Shown: positions 1 through 6,338 of the stretch, piece after piece
Layout of the letters: the number at the start of each line of letters is the position of its first letter
How positions within the stretch are numbered: position 1 is the first letter of the stretch
From: an uncultured Nitrospina sp.
GTDB lineage: Bacteria > Nitrospinota > Nitrospinia > Nitrospinales > VA-1
Assembly (NCBI GenBank): GCA_913044145.1
Contig: CAJWOD010000080.1
Location: 1 to 6,789, forward strand
Reading direction: 5' to 3'
Length of the DNA stretch: 6,789 bases
Translations under genes and position numbers: made by a program
Notes under the pieces: model-generated
The model's database searches: none
What the model was told of the DNA's origin: nothing
What the model saw: only the letters and a program-made list of their open reading frames with translations

Positions 1-439
1 CATCTGCTTTTTTGTGTTCGAGAAGGAAGTGTCTCCAGGTATAGGAATCGTCTACCTGTGGTTGGTGGTTTTCCACAAAAGTTTTAAAAGGGTTCTCAGA
101 TGCTTTCTCTTCCTCAATCAATTTGGTTCTGCTAGGTTCGGTCCATTTTCTCAATGCAGAGGTAATCGAAGCCCTTGCTTTATCAATCCTGATATTGGCT
201 TCATCCATAACATTATGGGCATTGTATATAAAGCATGCGATCAAAGCCATGCGCTGTTCCTCTTCGGATAGGTTGTCGCCATTTTCATATTCCCAAATAT
301 CAATGAACTTTTCTCTAATGACATTTTTATCAACCTCAGTGTTTTCAATATCGAGATATTTAAGGATCGGATCCACTCTTTTTCCTGCTTTTTCTCGGGC
401 TTCAATTATAGCTGTGTCTTTTTCGTTTTCTTCACTCAT
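1..439 (-). CDS. Hypothetical acidic helical protein (partial, 3' end outside window)
   Basis: An uninterrupted minus-strand reading frame starts at the ATG at 439-437 and runs off the left edge after 146 codons with no stop. An in-frame TAA lies two codons upstream, so this is the first possible ATG. No good Shine-Dalgarno is visible. The protein starts MSEENEKDTAIIEAREKAGK and is rich in Glu, Asp and Lys with short hydrophobic stretches, such as MALIACFIYNAH around residues 64-75. This suggests a soluble helical protein; there is no signal peptide or membrane segment. I recognise no family or catalytic motif. It is divergent from thiO. Overlapping plus-strand frames (14-271, 123-473) are Ser/Phe-rich and look like antisense shadows. 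The minus frame is preferred because it is longer, open to the edge and has normal soluble-protein composition. Function unknown. Confidence 0.78.
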   Translation of the reverse strand, partial: MSEENEKDTAIIEAREKAGKRVDPILKYLDIENTEVDKNVIREKFIDIWEYENGDNLSEEEQRMALIACFIYNAHNVMDEANIRIDKARASITSALRKWTEPSRTKLIEEEKASENPFKTFVENHQPQVDDSYTWRHFLLEHKKAD

Positions 440-482
440 AGATTATTTTAGGGCAAAATACCCATCTTTCTAGATAAAGGAT

Positions 483-511
483 TTGGCTTTTTAATTGGTG
501 GCTTCTAAAAT
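483..511 (+). promoter_or_regulatory. Candidate sigma70-like promoter for the thiO-bioA-PTPS operon
   Basis: TTGGCT at 483-488 (4 of 6 to the -35 consensus) is followed after a 17-base spacer by TAAAAT at 506-511 (5 of 6 to the -10). Transcription would start near 518, leaving a leader of about 50 bases before thiO. It lies in the 130-base divergent gap (440-569). A weaker minus-strand pair, TTGCTA and GATATT with 16-base spacing (509-536), overlaps it and could serve the left-edge gene. I see no TPP riboswitch core and no BirA-type operator here. In AT-rich DNA such matches arise by chance, so this is a candidate only. Confidence 0.35.
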
Positions 512-569
512 ATCATAATCCGGTTTATGGTAGCAAGAGCCATGATTTGCATATGTAAAAGATATAAGT

Positions 570-1682
570 ATGAATAAGAAAGTTTTCGACATAGTAGTGA
601 TAGGTTCTGGGGTTATAGGTCATAGTATTGCCTATCGCTTAAAGCAGGAAGACCCGCAACTTCGGATCGCAATTCTTGGAGACCCTGTCAATTCCCTGCA
701 GGCTTCTCGGGCTGCAGCAGGAATGCTGGCACCTTTTTGCGAATGCAAGGTTGCCGATCCCTTTTTTAAGTTTTGTCGCGAATCATTGAACAAGTTCCCT
801 AAATTTATTGAGGAACTAACATCGGTCAGTGAGGTTCCGGTTTACTTTTCGAAAGCAGGATCACTTATGCCATCCTCTTCTTTTCTGGATAGCTGGCAAG
901 AACGTAAAGAATTTTTTGAAACGGAATCAATTCCTTATGAAATATGGGATGAGAGTAAAATACGGGAAAAAGCTCCTTTTTTATCCAGAGATTGCGGGGA
1001 GATCATGTGGGTTGGAGAAGGGCAGGTTAATAACCGACAACTTCATGATTCGCTTATGGCCGCCTCTAGAAAACTGGGTGTTCAAGTTTTAGAAACCAAT
1101 GTAACCGGATTTATTCGAAAAGATTCTAATATATCTCAAGCCGTTACAGAAGAGGGCGAAGTGGAGGGGAATCATTTTGTTCTAGCATCCGGCAGTTGGT
1201 CCGCGCAGTTGGCAAAAGTGCTCGATGTAAACCTTCCATTAAAACCTATTAAGGGGCAAATGTGTCGTTTGAAATTAGATGAACCTTTTTTTGATTACAC
1301 AATACACGGTATGATGACATATATTGCGCCTTGGAAAGAAGGAAACGGTTTTGTAGTTGGCTCTACCATGGAAGATAAAGGATTTGACTCTTCCATTGAA
1401 AGCAAGGTAATTGATGCTCTTATTCAACGAGCTGCTGAAATTCTCCCATGCATTAAAGATGCTTCGTTGATTGAATCGTGGACGGGTTTGCGTCCTGCTG
1501 CAAATGATTTGATGCCTATTATGGGGAGAAGCGAGAGGTATAAAAATCTTTTTTATTCTTCTGGGCATTACCGTAATGGAATTTTGCAGACCCCCAACCA
1601 GGCAGACTACATGGTATCAATTATCAAGGGTCTACGGGAAAATGAAATTCCTGAGTTTTCTCCATCACGTTATAACCTCTAA
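570..1682 (+). CDS. thiO: Glycine oxidase ThiO (FAD-dependent)
   Basis: A cytoplasmic FAD enzyme of the DAO family that oxidises glycine to dehydroglycine (iminoacetate) with release of H2O2, supplying the C2-N unit of the thiamin thiazole. It has 370 residues, the usual family length. Seen in sequence: the Rossmann dinucleotide motif GSGVIG (residues 12-17); the ThiO-like ASRAAAGMLAP (45-55); PIKGQ (226-230); a substrate-domain strand with Tyr251; WTGLRPAANDLMPIMG (304-319), whose Arg308 matches the carboxylate-binding Arg of ThiO; and the C-terminal signature GHYRNGIL (332-339). The ATG is the first after an in-frame TGA at 543-545; its ribosome site is weak. bioA begins 10 bases after the stop. 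No thiG, thiS, thiE or thiH gene is visible nearby, so the thiamin role rests on the family match. A different small amino acid or sarcosine-like substrate is possible but less likely. Confidence 0.9.
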   Translation: MNKKVFDIVVIGSGVIGHSIAYRLKQEDPQLRIAILGDPVNSLQASRAAAGMLAPFCECKVADPFFKFCRESLNKFPKFIEELTSVSEVPVYFSKAGSLMPSSSFLDSWQERKEFFETESIPYEIWDESKIREKAPFLSRDCGEIMWVGEGQVNNRQLHDSLMAASRKLGVQVLETNVTGFIRKDSNISQAVTEEGEVEGNHFVLASGSWSAQLAKVLDVNLPLKPIKGQMCRLKLDEPFFDYTIHGMMTYIAPWKEGNGFVVGSTMEDKGFDSSIESKVIDALIQRAAEILPCIKDASLIESWTGLRPAANDLMPIMGRSERYKNLFYSSGHYRNGILQTPNQADYMVSIIKGLRENEIPEFSPSRYNL

Positions 1683-1692
1683 AAAAAGAACA

Positions 1693-3045
1693 ATGCAGGA
1701 TAATGAAACAGAATCAGAATTAGCCAGAGATTTCCAGAACGTCTGGCACCCTTGCACCCAGCATAAAGATTTCGAAACCATAAAACCTTTAATGGTGGAG
1801 AGGGCGGACGGTGTTTACTTGTTTGATCGCCAGGGAAAACGTTATTTAGATGCGATCTCTTCCTGGTGGGTAAATTTGTTGGGCCACAATCATCCCCGGC
1901 TCAATGCGGCATTGAATAGCCAGTTGGAAAAAATGGCGCATGTGATGTTTGCGGGTATAACGCATCAGCCGGCAATTGATTTGGCTTCTTCCCTTATAAA
2001 AGCCTCTGCTGAGAATTTGAGCAAGGTATTTTTTTCCGATAATGGTTCGACATCGATTGAAGTTGCCTTAAAAATGAGCTTGCAATATTGGCAGCAGACT
2101 GGAAAGAAAAACAAGACACGCTTTATTTATTTGAAAGGAGGTTACCATGGGGAAACACTTGGTGCACTTTCAGTGTGTGGATTGGATATTTTCAGAAATA
2201 AATTTGAAAAAGTTTTGTCGGACAATATAGAAGTCGAAGGGCCAGACTGTTTTCGCTGTCCTTATGGCTTGAATCGTGATAGTTGCAGTGCCGAATGTTT
2301 TGAACCTATGGAAAAGGCATTAGAGAAAAAGAATATTGCGGGTGTGATTGTAGAGCCTTTGGTTCAAGGGGCAGCCGGTATGAAAATTTACCCCCCGGTT
2401 TATTTGAAGAAATTGCAATCTGCTTGCGAATCGCATTCGGTGCATCTGATTTTTGACGAAATTGCCGTGGCATTTGGTAGAACCGGCTCTCTTTTTGTGA
2501 GCCGTCAGCATGATATTCGTCCAACATTTTTGTGTCTTTCAAAAGGAATTACATCAGGATACCTTCCTTTAGCTGTTACCTTGACTACGGAAGAAATTTA
2601 TTCTGCTTTTTATGATGATTATAACAATTGGAAAATGTTCATCCATAGCCACAGTTACTCGGCCAATCCTCTAGCCTGTTCGGTAGCTAATGAAACCCTG
2701 GCAATAATTTGCCAAAAAGATTTTATGTCAAGATTGACACCAAAAATAAAGCTAATGAAAGAATTAGGGCAGCAAATAGCAGAAGATTCAAGGTGGTGTG
2801 GAGAGTTTCGTCAAGAAGGTATGATCGCTGCGTTGGAATTGGTAAAAAATAAAGATAGCAAGCAGCCGTTTCCAATTGAAGATCGAGTGGGCTATAAAGT
2901 TTATTTAGAAGCTTTAAAGCGGGGTGTTTTTTTGAGGCCGCTGGGAGATGTCATTTATTTTATTCCTCCTTTAGTAATAAGTGAAGAAGAGATAACAACG
3001 ATGATGAAAACAGCCCGGGAATGTATGGCAGTAGTTCTTGATTAA
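1693..3045 (+). CDS. bioA: Adenosylmethionine-8-amino-7-oxononanoate aminotransferase (BioA)
   Basis: A class III PLP aminotransferase converting 8-amino-7-oxononanoate (KAPA) to 7,8-diaminononanoate (DAPA) in biotin synthesis. It has 450 residues, typical of the longer BioA forms. Seen: the BioA-specific VWHPCTQHKDFE (17-28); SSWWVNLLGHNHP (56-68) with the substrate-pocket Trp58-Trp59; phosphate-binding region DNGSTSIE (116-123); GGYHGETLGALS (149-160) with PLP-stacking Tyr151; IFDEIAVAFGRTG (253-265) with Asp255; LSKGITSGYLPLA (282-294) with Schiff-base Lys284; and FLRPLGDVIYFIPP (413-426) with Arg415 for the carboxylate. Cysteines 186, 189, 198 and 202 form a cluster. The ATG at 1693 is chosen because BioA proteins begin shortly before WHP. 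The frame stays open back to 1576, but that would overlap thiO by over 100 bases and add 39 unrelated residues. An A-rich stretch with AAGAA precedes the start. The amino donor (SAM or lysine) cannot be told with confidence. Confidence 0.93.
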   Translation: MQDNETESELARDFQNVWHPCTQHKDFETIKPLMVERADGVYLFDRQGKRYLDAISSWWVNLLGHNHPRLNAALNSQLEKMAHVMFAGITHQPAIDLASSLIKASAENLSKVFFSDNGSTSIEVALKMSLQYWQQTGKKNKTRFIYLKGGYHGETLGALSVCGLDIFRNKFEKVLSDNIEVEGPDCFRCPYGLNRDSCSAECFEPMEKALEKKNIAGVIVEPLVQGAAGMKIYPPVYLKKLQSACESHSVHLIFDEIAVAFGRTGSLFVSRQHDIRPTFLCLSKGITSGYLPLAVTLTTEEIYSAFYDDYNNWKMFIHSHSYSANPLACSVANETLAIICQKDFMSRLTPKIKLMKELGQQIAEDSRWCGEFRQEGMIAALELVKNKDSKQPFPIEDRVGYKVYLEALKRGVFLRPLGDVIYFIPPLVISEEEITTMMKTARECMAVVLD

Positions 3046-3066
3046 TTTTTAGATGTTGAGGTCACT

Positions 3067-3435
3067 ATGTATGATGTAACTGTTAAAACCGGATTTTCCG
3101 CTGCACATCAGCTACGGTTATATGATGGTAAATATGAAAACCTGCACGGGCACAATTGGACAGCGCAAGTAACTGTTGAGGCAGATGAGCTCAACTCGAT
3201 AGGCGTTGGAATAGATTTTGTGGAACTTAAAGAAATGGTTGAGAAAATTTTAAGTCGATTGGACTATCATAATATTAATGAAATCCCTCCCTTTGATAAA
3301 GAAAACCCTTCTGCTGAAAATATCGCTCGTTGGTTATTTCTAGAGTTGAAAACCCAAATAGATACGGAATCAACACGAATCAAACGGGTAGAGATTTATG
3401 AAATGGAAGGTTGTGGTGCTAGTTATTTTGAGTGA
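3067..3435 (+). CDS. 6-pyruvoyltetrahydropterin synthase paralog, PTPS-III type (FolB replacement)
   Basis: A 122-residue COG0720 (PTPS/QueD) protein with the tunnelling fold. Zinc ligands are seen as His14 (FSAAHQL), His27 and His29 (LHGHNW). GVGIDFVELK (46-55) and NPSAENIARWL (80-90) are family landmarks, and Glu112 in EIYEMEG matches the pterin-anchoring Glu. In QueD and PTPS-I the catalytic Cys sits four residues before the first His of HGH. Here that residue is Tyr23, followed by Glu24, giving the ExxHGH motif of PTPS-III. Family knowledge: PTPS-III cleaves the side chain of 7,8-dihydroneopterin triphosphate to give 6-hydroxymethyl-7,8-dihydropterin, bypassing dihydroneopterin aldolase (FolB) in folate synthesis. 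So this is unlikely to be a queuosine QueD despite the close relation. A GAGG site (3058-3061) lies 5 bases before the ATG, and the gene is 21 bases after bioA, so it is probably the last gene of the operon. No strong terminator hairpin follows. Confidence 0.85.
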   Translation: MYDVTVKTGFSAAHQLRLYDGKYENLHGHNWTAQVTVEADELNSIGVGIDFVELKEMVEKILSRLDYHNINEIPPFDKENPSAENIARWLFLELKTQIDTESTRIKRVEIYEMEGCGASYFE

Positions 3436-3534
3436 TTTTTGATTCTCCTGGCTTAAAACCCTTATTTATAATTCCTATTATCGAATTAATAGATTAACTC
3501 TCCGAATCTTTATTCATCTTTTTGTTTCCCTCTG

Positions 3535-3540
3535 TATAAT
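3535..3540 (+). promoter_or_regulatory. Perfect TATAAT -10 box upstream of the Kef-type antiporter
   Basis: The 153-base gap 3436-3588 contains a perfect TATAAT at 3535-3540, which would start transcription near 3547 with a leader of about 42 bases. The -35 region is poor: TTCATC at 3513-3518 with a 16-base spacer matches only 3 of 6. About 40 bases upstream lies a short near-palindrome, TTAATAGATTAA (3486-3497), which could bind a regulator but is equally expected by chance in this AT-rich stretch. No clear terminator for the preceding operon is seen, so read-through into the antiporter gene remains possible. Confidence 0.45.
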
Positions 3541-3588
3541 ACTCTTCGGTAATCTGCGTTAACCTTAGCTAACACTTTACGGATTATT

Positions 3589-5559
3589 ATGGTTCACTTG
3601 ATTGAAGATCTCGCTGTTTTACTCTTAGTTTCTCTTCCTATAAATCTTTTATTTCACAAGCTTAAATTGCCATCTGTAATGGGTTATCTAATTGCAGGTG
3701 TTGTGATCGGACCTTACGGCGGACAATTGATTGATGATATTGAATCTGTCAAGCACCTTGCTGAAATCGGCGTGATTCTACTTTTATTTGTCATCGGTTT
3801 AGAGTTTTCACTCACCCGGCTTTTAAAAGGCTTGGTTTCTGTTTGCGGAATAGGAGGACTTCAATTAGCTTTAACAGCAGGGACCGTCGGATGGATTGTT
3901 CATTTATATGGGTTTGCGCAAAACCAGAGCATCGCTTTAGGCTTGCTCGTTGCTTTAAGCAGCACTGCCATTGTATTGAAAATGATTACCGACAGCGCCG
4001 AAATAGATACCCTCCACGGCAAACTTTGTATTGGCACTCTTTTGTTTCAGGACCTATGTGTGGTCCCAATAATGCTTCTTGTGCCTCTATTAGCCAAAGC
4101 TGGAGCTATTTCTCACATGGAATTTTTCTTCGCCATGTTTCAATCTGTTGCCGCAGTTGTTGCAATATTTTTTCTTTCAAAATTAATTGTTCCAAGTATG
4201 TTGGCATGGATTGCACATACGGGTAATAAAGAACACCTGACCCTTTCTGTTATTTTTATTATTCTAATAACAGGCTGGGTTTCACATAAGATGGGATTGA
4301 CTCTGGCAATGGGTGCTTTGATTGCCGGGATGATTATTTCGGATTCTGAATACAACCACCAGATAATTATCGATATTCTTCCGCTTCGTGATTATTTCAG
4401 CAGTATATTTTTTATCTCCGTAGGAATGCTATTGCAAGTTGGGGTCTTTTTTGACTCTGTTTTGTTTTGCTTGGCACTTGTGGCGAGCGTTATTTTATTC
4501 AAGATGTTTCTGATGTTTCTTTCCTGCATTCTTTTTCGAACTCCCATTAGAATCTCTTTAATTGTTGGAATGAGATTAGCGCAGATAGGAGAGTTTTCCC
4601 TAATTATTGCTGCAATCAGTCTCGAGCAGGGCCTTTTAAATAACTACCAATATCAAGTATTGTTGGTTATCTCTATTTTATCCATGCTAGTTACTCCTTT
4701 AATGATACAGATTTCTTCAAGGCTATCTATCTGGATTTTTTCAAACATGAAGACAGAAGAAAGCAAAGACAAAAAAGACGAGGCTTTAAATGAGCATGTA
4801 ATAATATCAGGTTATGGCCTAGGGGGAAGAACTTTAGCTAAGGTTCTCAAAGAGGCACAAATCCCATTTATGGTTTTGGAATTAAGTGGCGAAAAGGTTA
4901 AGCGAGCATTGACAGAAGGGTTGACCACACATTACGGGGATTGCACTCAAGAAGAGACCCTTTTAAGGGCAGGGGTTAAACGAGCAAGGATGATTGTCTA
5001 TGCTATTAATGATCAAGTGAGTACTGAAAGAGCTGTTCGATTAACGCGCAAGTTAAATCAGGATATAAAAATTATGGTCAGGACTCGCTTGACTTCCCAG
5101 GTGGAAGAGTTGAAAAATGCTGGCGCTGATGAAGTTATTCCTGAAGAGTTCGAAACTTCCATCGAAATTTTTTGTAGAGTTTTAAGGGATTATCGAATTC
5201 CAAACAATATCATTGAACAGCAGGTAGAATTAATTCGCATGGAAGGTTACAGTATGTTTCGAGGGTTATCCCTAAATACGGAAAGTTTGAAAAAGTTTTC
5301 AACCTATCTTACAGCGACGTTGACAGAGTCTTTCTTTATCTTGGAAGGCTCATGGATTTGCGGCAAAACTTTAGCTGAGATTAATATTAGTTCTGGGTCA
5401 ACCATTATTGCTGTGGTTAGAAATAATCAGCCGCATCCTAACCCAGAAGCTGAATTTTTAATTTTATCTGGTGATATTTTAATTTTGTTTGGAAGCCATA
5501 TGCAATTAAACAAAGCAATTCATTACCTTCAAGAAGGACCTTCGGTAGCAATTAATTAA
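3589..5559 (+). CDS. Kef-type CPA2 monovalent cation:proton antiporter with RCK_N and RCK_C domains
   Basis: A 656-residue inner-membrane protein predicted to exchange K+ or Na+ for protons. Residues 1-380 form about a dozen hydrophobic segments of the Na/H exchanger fold. Family landmarks are KLPSVMGYLIAGVVIGPYG (26-44), LLLFVIGLEF (64-73), SSTAIVLK (124-131) and LLFQDLCVVP (151-160), whose Asp155 matches the conserved ion-carrying Asp of KefB/KefC. A charged linker (387-401) leads to an RCK_N (TrkA-N) Rossmann domain: VIISGYGLGGRTLAK (404-418) with the nucleotide-binding GxGxxG, Glu431 at the end of strand 2, and HYGDCTQEETLLRAGV (448-463). A second regulatory RCK_C-like domain covers about 555-650. 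E. coli KefC lacks RCK_C, so glutathione gating like KefC should not be assumed, and no KefF/KefG partner is seen. The start has a weak GGA site five bases upstream. The gene probably forms an operon with the next one. Confidence 0.9.
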   Translation: MVHLIEDLAVLLLVSLPINLLFHKLKLPSVMGYLIAGVVIGPYGGQLIDDIESVKHLAEIGVILLLFVIGLEFSLTRLLKGLVSVCGIGGLQLALTAGTVGWIVHLYGFAQNQSIALGLLVALSSTAIVLKMITDSAEIDTLHGKLCIGTLLFQDLCVVPIMLLVPLLAKAGAISHMEFFFAMFQSVAAVVAIFFLSKLIVPSMLAWIAHTGNKEHLTLSVIFIILITGWVSHKMGLTLAMGALIAGMIISDSEYNHQIIIDILPLRDYFSSIFFISVGMLLQVGVFFDSVLFCLALVASVILFKMFLMFLSCILFRTPIRISLIVGMRLAQIGEFSLIIAAISLEQGLLNNYQYQVLLVISILSMLVTPLMIQISSRLSIWIFSNMKTEESKDKKDEALNEHVIISGYGLGGRTLAKVLKEAQIPFMVLELSGEKVKRALTEGLTTHYGDCTQEETLLRAGVKRARMIVYAINDQVSTERAVRLTRKLNQDIKIMVRTRLTSQVEELKNAGADEVIPEEFETSIEIFCRVLRDYRIPNNIIEQQVELIRMEGYSMFRGLSLNTESLKKFSTYLTATLTESFFILEGSWICGKTLAEINISSGSTIIAVVRNNQPHPNPEAEFLILSGDILILFGSHMQLNKAIHYLQEGPSVAIN

Positions 5560-5570
5560 GAAATTATCTT

Positions 5571-6311
5571 ATGGGATTTAACAATACACAGGCCGTAATT
5601 CTTGCAGCGGGTATGGGTGTGCGCCTTAAGGAATTAAATCGGGGTATTCCAAAAGGATTCATTTCTCTCGCAGATAACACACCTATTATAGAGCATTCGA
5701 TTGAAGCTCTTTTAGCCTGTGGCATCAATGATATCATTATTGTTACTGGGTTCATGGATAAGCATTATGAGAATCTTCGCTCTAAATATCCGCAAATAAA
5801 CACAGTCCGAAACGAAAAGTTTTCAGAAACAGGGACCATGTATTCTTTATGGTGTGCTCGAAAACTTATAAATACAGATTTTATTTTATTAGAATCAGAT
5901 CTAATTTTTGAATCCCGAGCAATTAGAGCTTTGTTAGAATCTCCGATTAAAAATTCACTTTTAATAACGGGAAAAACGGAAGCTGGAGATGAGGTATATG
6001 TAGAGGCAGACGGGGACTTCGTTAAACAGATTTCCAAGGACAGAAAGGTATTAGGTTCAATTGTGGGAGAGTTTATTGGCGTATCCCGGTTAAGCTATGA
6101 TTTTTACTTGAAGTTAATTCAGGCAGCTGAAGAGAGTTTCGAATCGGATTTGAAGATAAGTTACGATATGGATTGTTTTGTTACGGTGGCAGACAAAACA
6201 CCTTTAGGTTTTTTGAAGATTGAAAATCTCTTATGGTCCGAAATCGATGACGCACTACAATTGAAAAGAGCTCAAAAAATATGGAAGAAAATTAAAAGTC
6301 AAAGTTCATAA
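5571..6311 (+). CDS. LicC/PntC-like nucleotidyltransferase (probable phosphocholine or aminoethylphosphonate cytidylyltransferase)
   Basis: A 246-residue cytoplasmic NTP-transferase (GT-A-like fold). The nucleotide loop LAAGMGVRLKEL (11-22) is followed by PKGF with Lys28. LLESDLIFE (106-114) carries metal-binding Asp110, and LLWSEIDDALQLKRA (220-234) carries the second metal Asp226. The middle part, NEKFSETGTMYSLW (81-94), AGDEVYVE (138-145) and GEFIGVSRLS (166-175), resembles the choline-phosphate (LicC) and 2-aminoethylphosphonate (PntC) cytidylyltransferases more than hexose-1-phosphate enzymes, which are usually longer. By analogy it would use CTP to activate a phosphorylated amino-alcohol or phosphonate for attachment to lipid or glycan; inositol-1-phosphate is another candidate. 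The stop of the antiporter gene is 11 bases upstream, so the two are likely co-transcribed, although no shared function is obvious. The ribosome site is weak (AAG). No phosphonate (pepM, ppd), choline or glycosyltransferase gene is in view, so the substrate is open. Confidence 0.8.
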   Translation: MGFNNTQAVILAAGMGVRLKELNRGIPKGFISLADNTPIIEHSIEALLACGINDIIIVTGFMDKHYENLRSKYPQINTVRNEKFSETGTMYSLWCARKLINTDFILLESDLIFESRAIRALLESPIKNSLLITGKTEAGDEVYVEADGDFVKQISKDRKVLGSIVGEFIGVSRLSYDFYLKLIQAAEESFESDLKISYDMDCFVTVADKTPLGFLKIENLLWSEIDDALQLKRAQKIWKKIKSQSS

Positions 6312-6338
6312 ATCCTTGCTGTTTATGGGAGGATTTAT
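6308..6338. terminator. Inverted repeat between convergent genes, possible bidirectional terminator
   Basis: ATAAATCCT (6308-6316) and AGGATTTAT (6330-6338) are perfect 9-base inverted arms around a 13-base loop. The left arm contains the stop codon of the cytidylyltransferase gene (6309-6311) and the right arm that of the minus-strand pentapeptide gene (6337-6335). The position, in a 23-base gap between convergent genes, suits a two-way terminator. The stem has only three G-C pairs and no long T-run follows on either strand, so intrinsic termination would be weak. Confidence 0.4.

Noticed and set aside
14..473. Two plus-strand frames (85 and 116 codons) near the left edge
   Set aside because: Both lie antisense to the longer minus-strand gene and have Ser/Phe-rich composition typical of shadow frames, with no supporting motif.
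509..536. Minus-strand promoter (TTGCTA, 16 bases, GATATT) for the left-edge gene
   Set aside because: Each element matches only 4 of 6 consensus positions in AT-rich DNA; too weak to list as a feature on its own.
440..569. Possible TPP riboswitch or BirA operator upstream of thiO-bioA
   Set aside because: No CUGAGA-type TPP core is present. GGTTTATGG (522-530) only loosely resembles one BirA half-site and has no partner at the required spacing.
1576..1692. Upstream extension of the bioA frame by 39 codons into thiO
   Set aside because: It would overlap thiO by more than 100 bases, and the added residues do not resemble a BioA N-terminus. The ATG at 1693 puts WHPCTQ at the usual distance from the start.
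2134..2230. Perfect Shine-Dalgarno-like AAAGGAGGT (2134-2142) followed 4 bases later by ATG (2147) opening a 27-codon out-of-frame ORF inside bioA
   Set aside because: The bases encode the conserved K-G-G-Y-H-G motif of BioA, so the SD match is explained by protein constraint. The small peptide has no recognisable features.
3558..3573. GTTA...TAAC inverted repeat in the antiporter leader
   Set aside because: Only 4-base arms, readily expected by chance; not enough to claim an operator or a structured leader.
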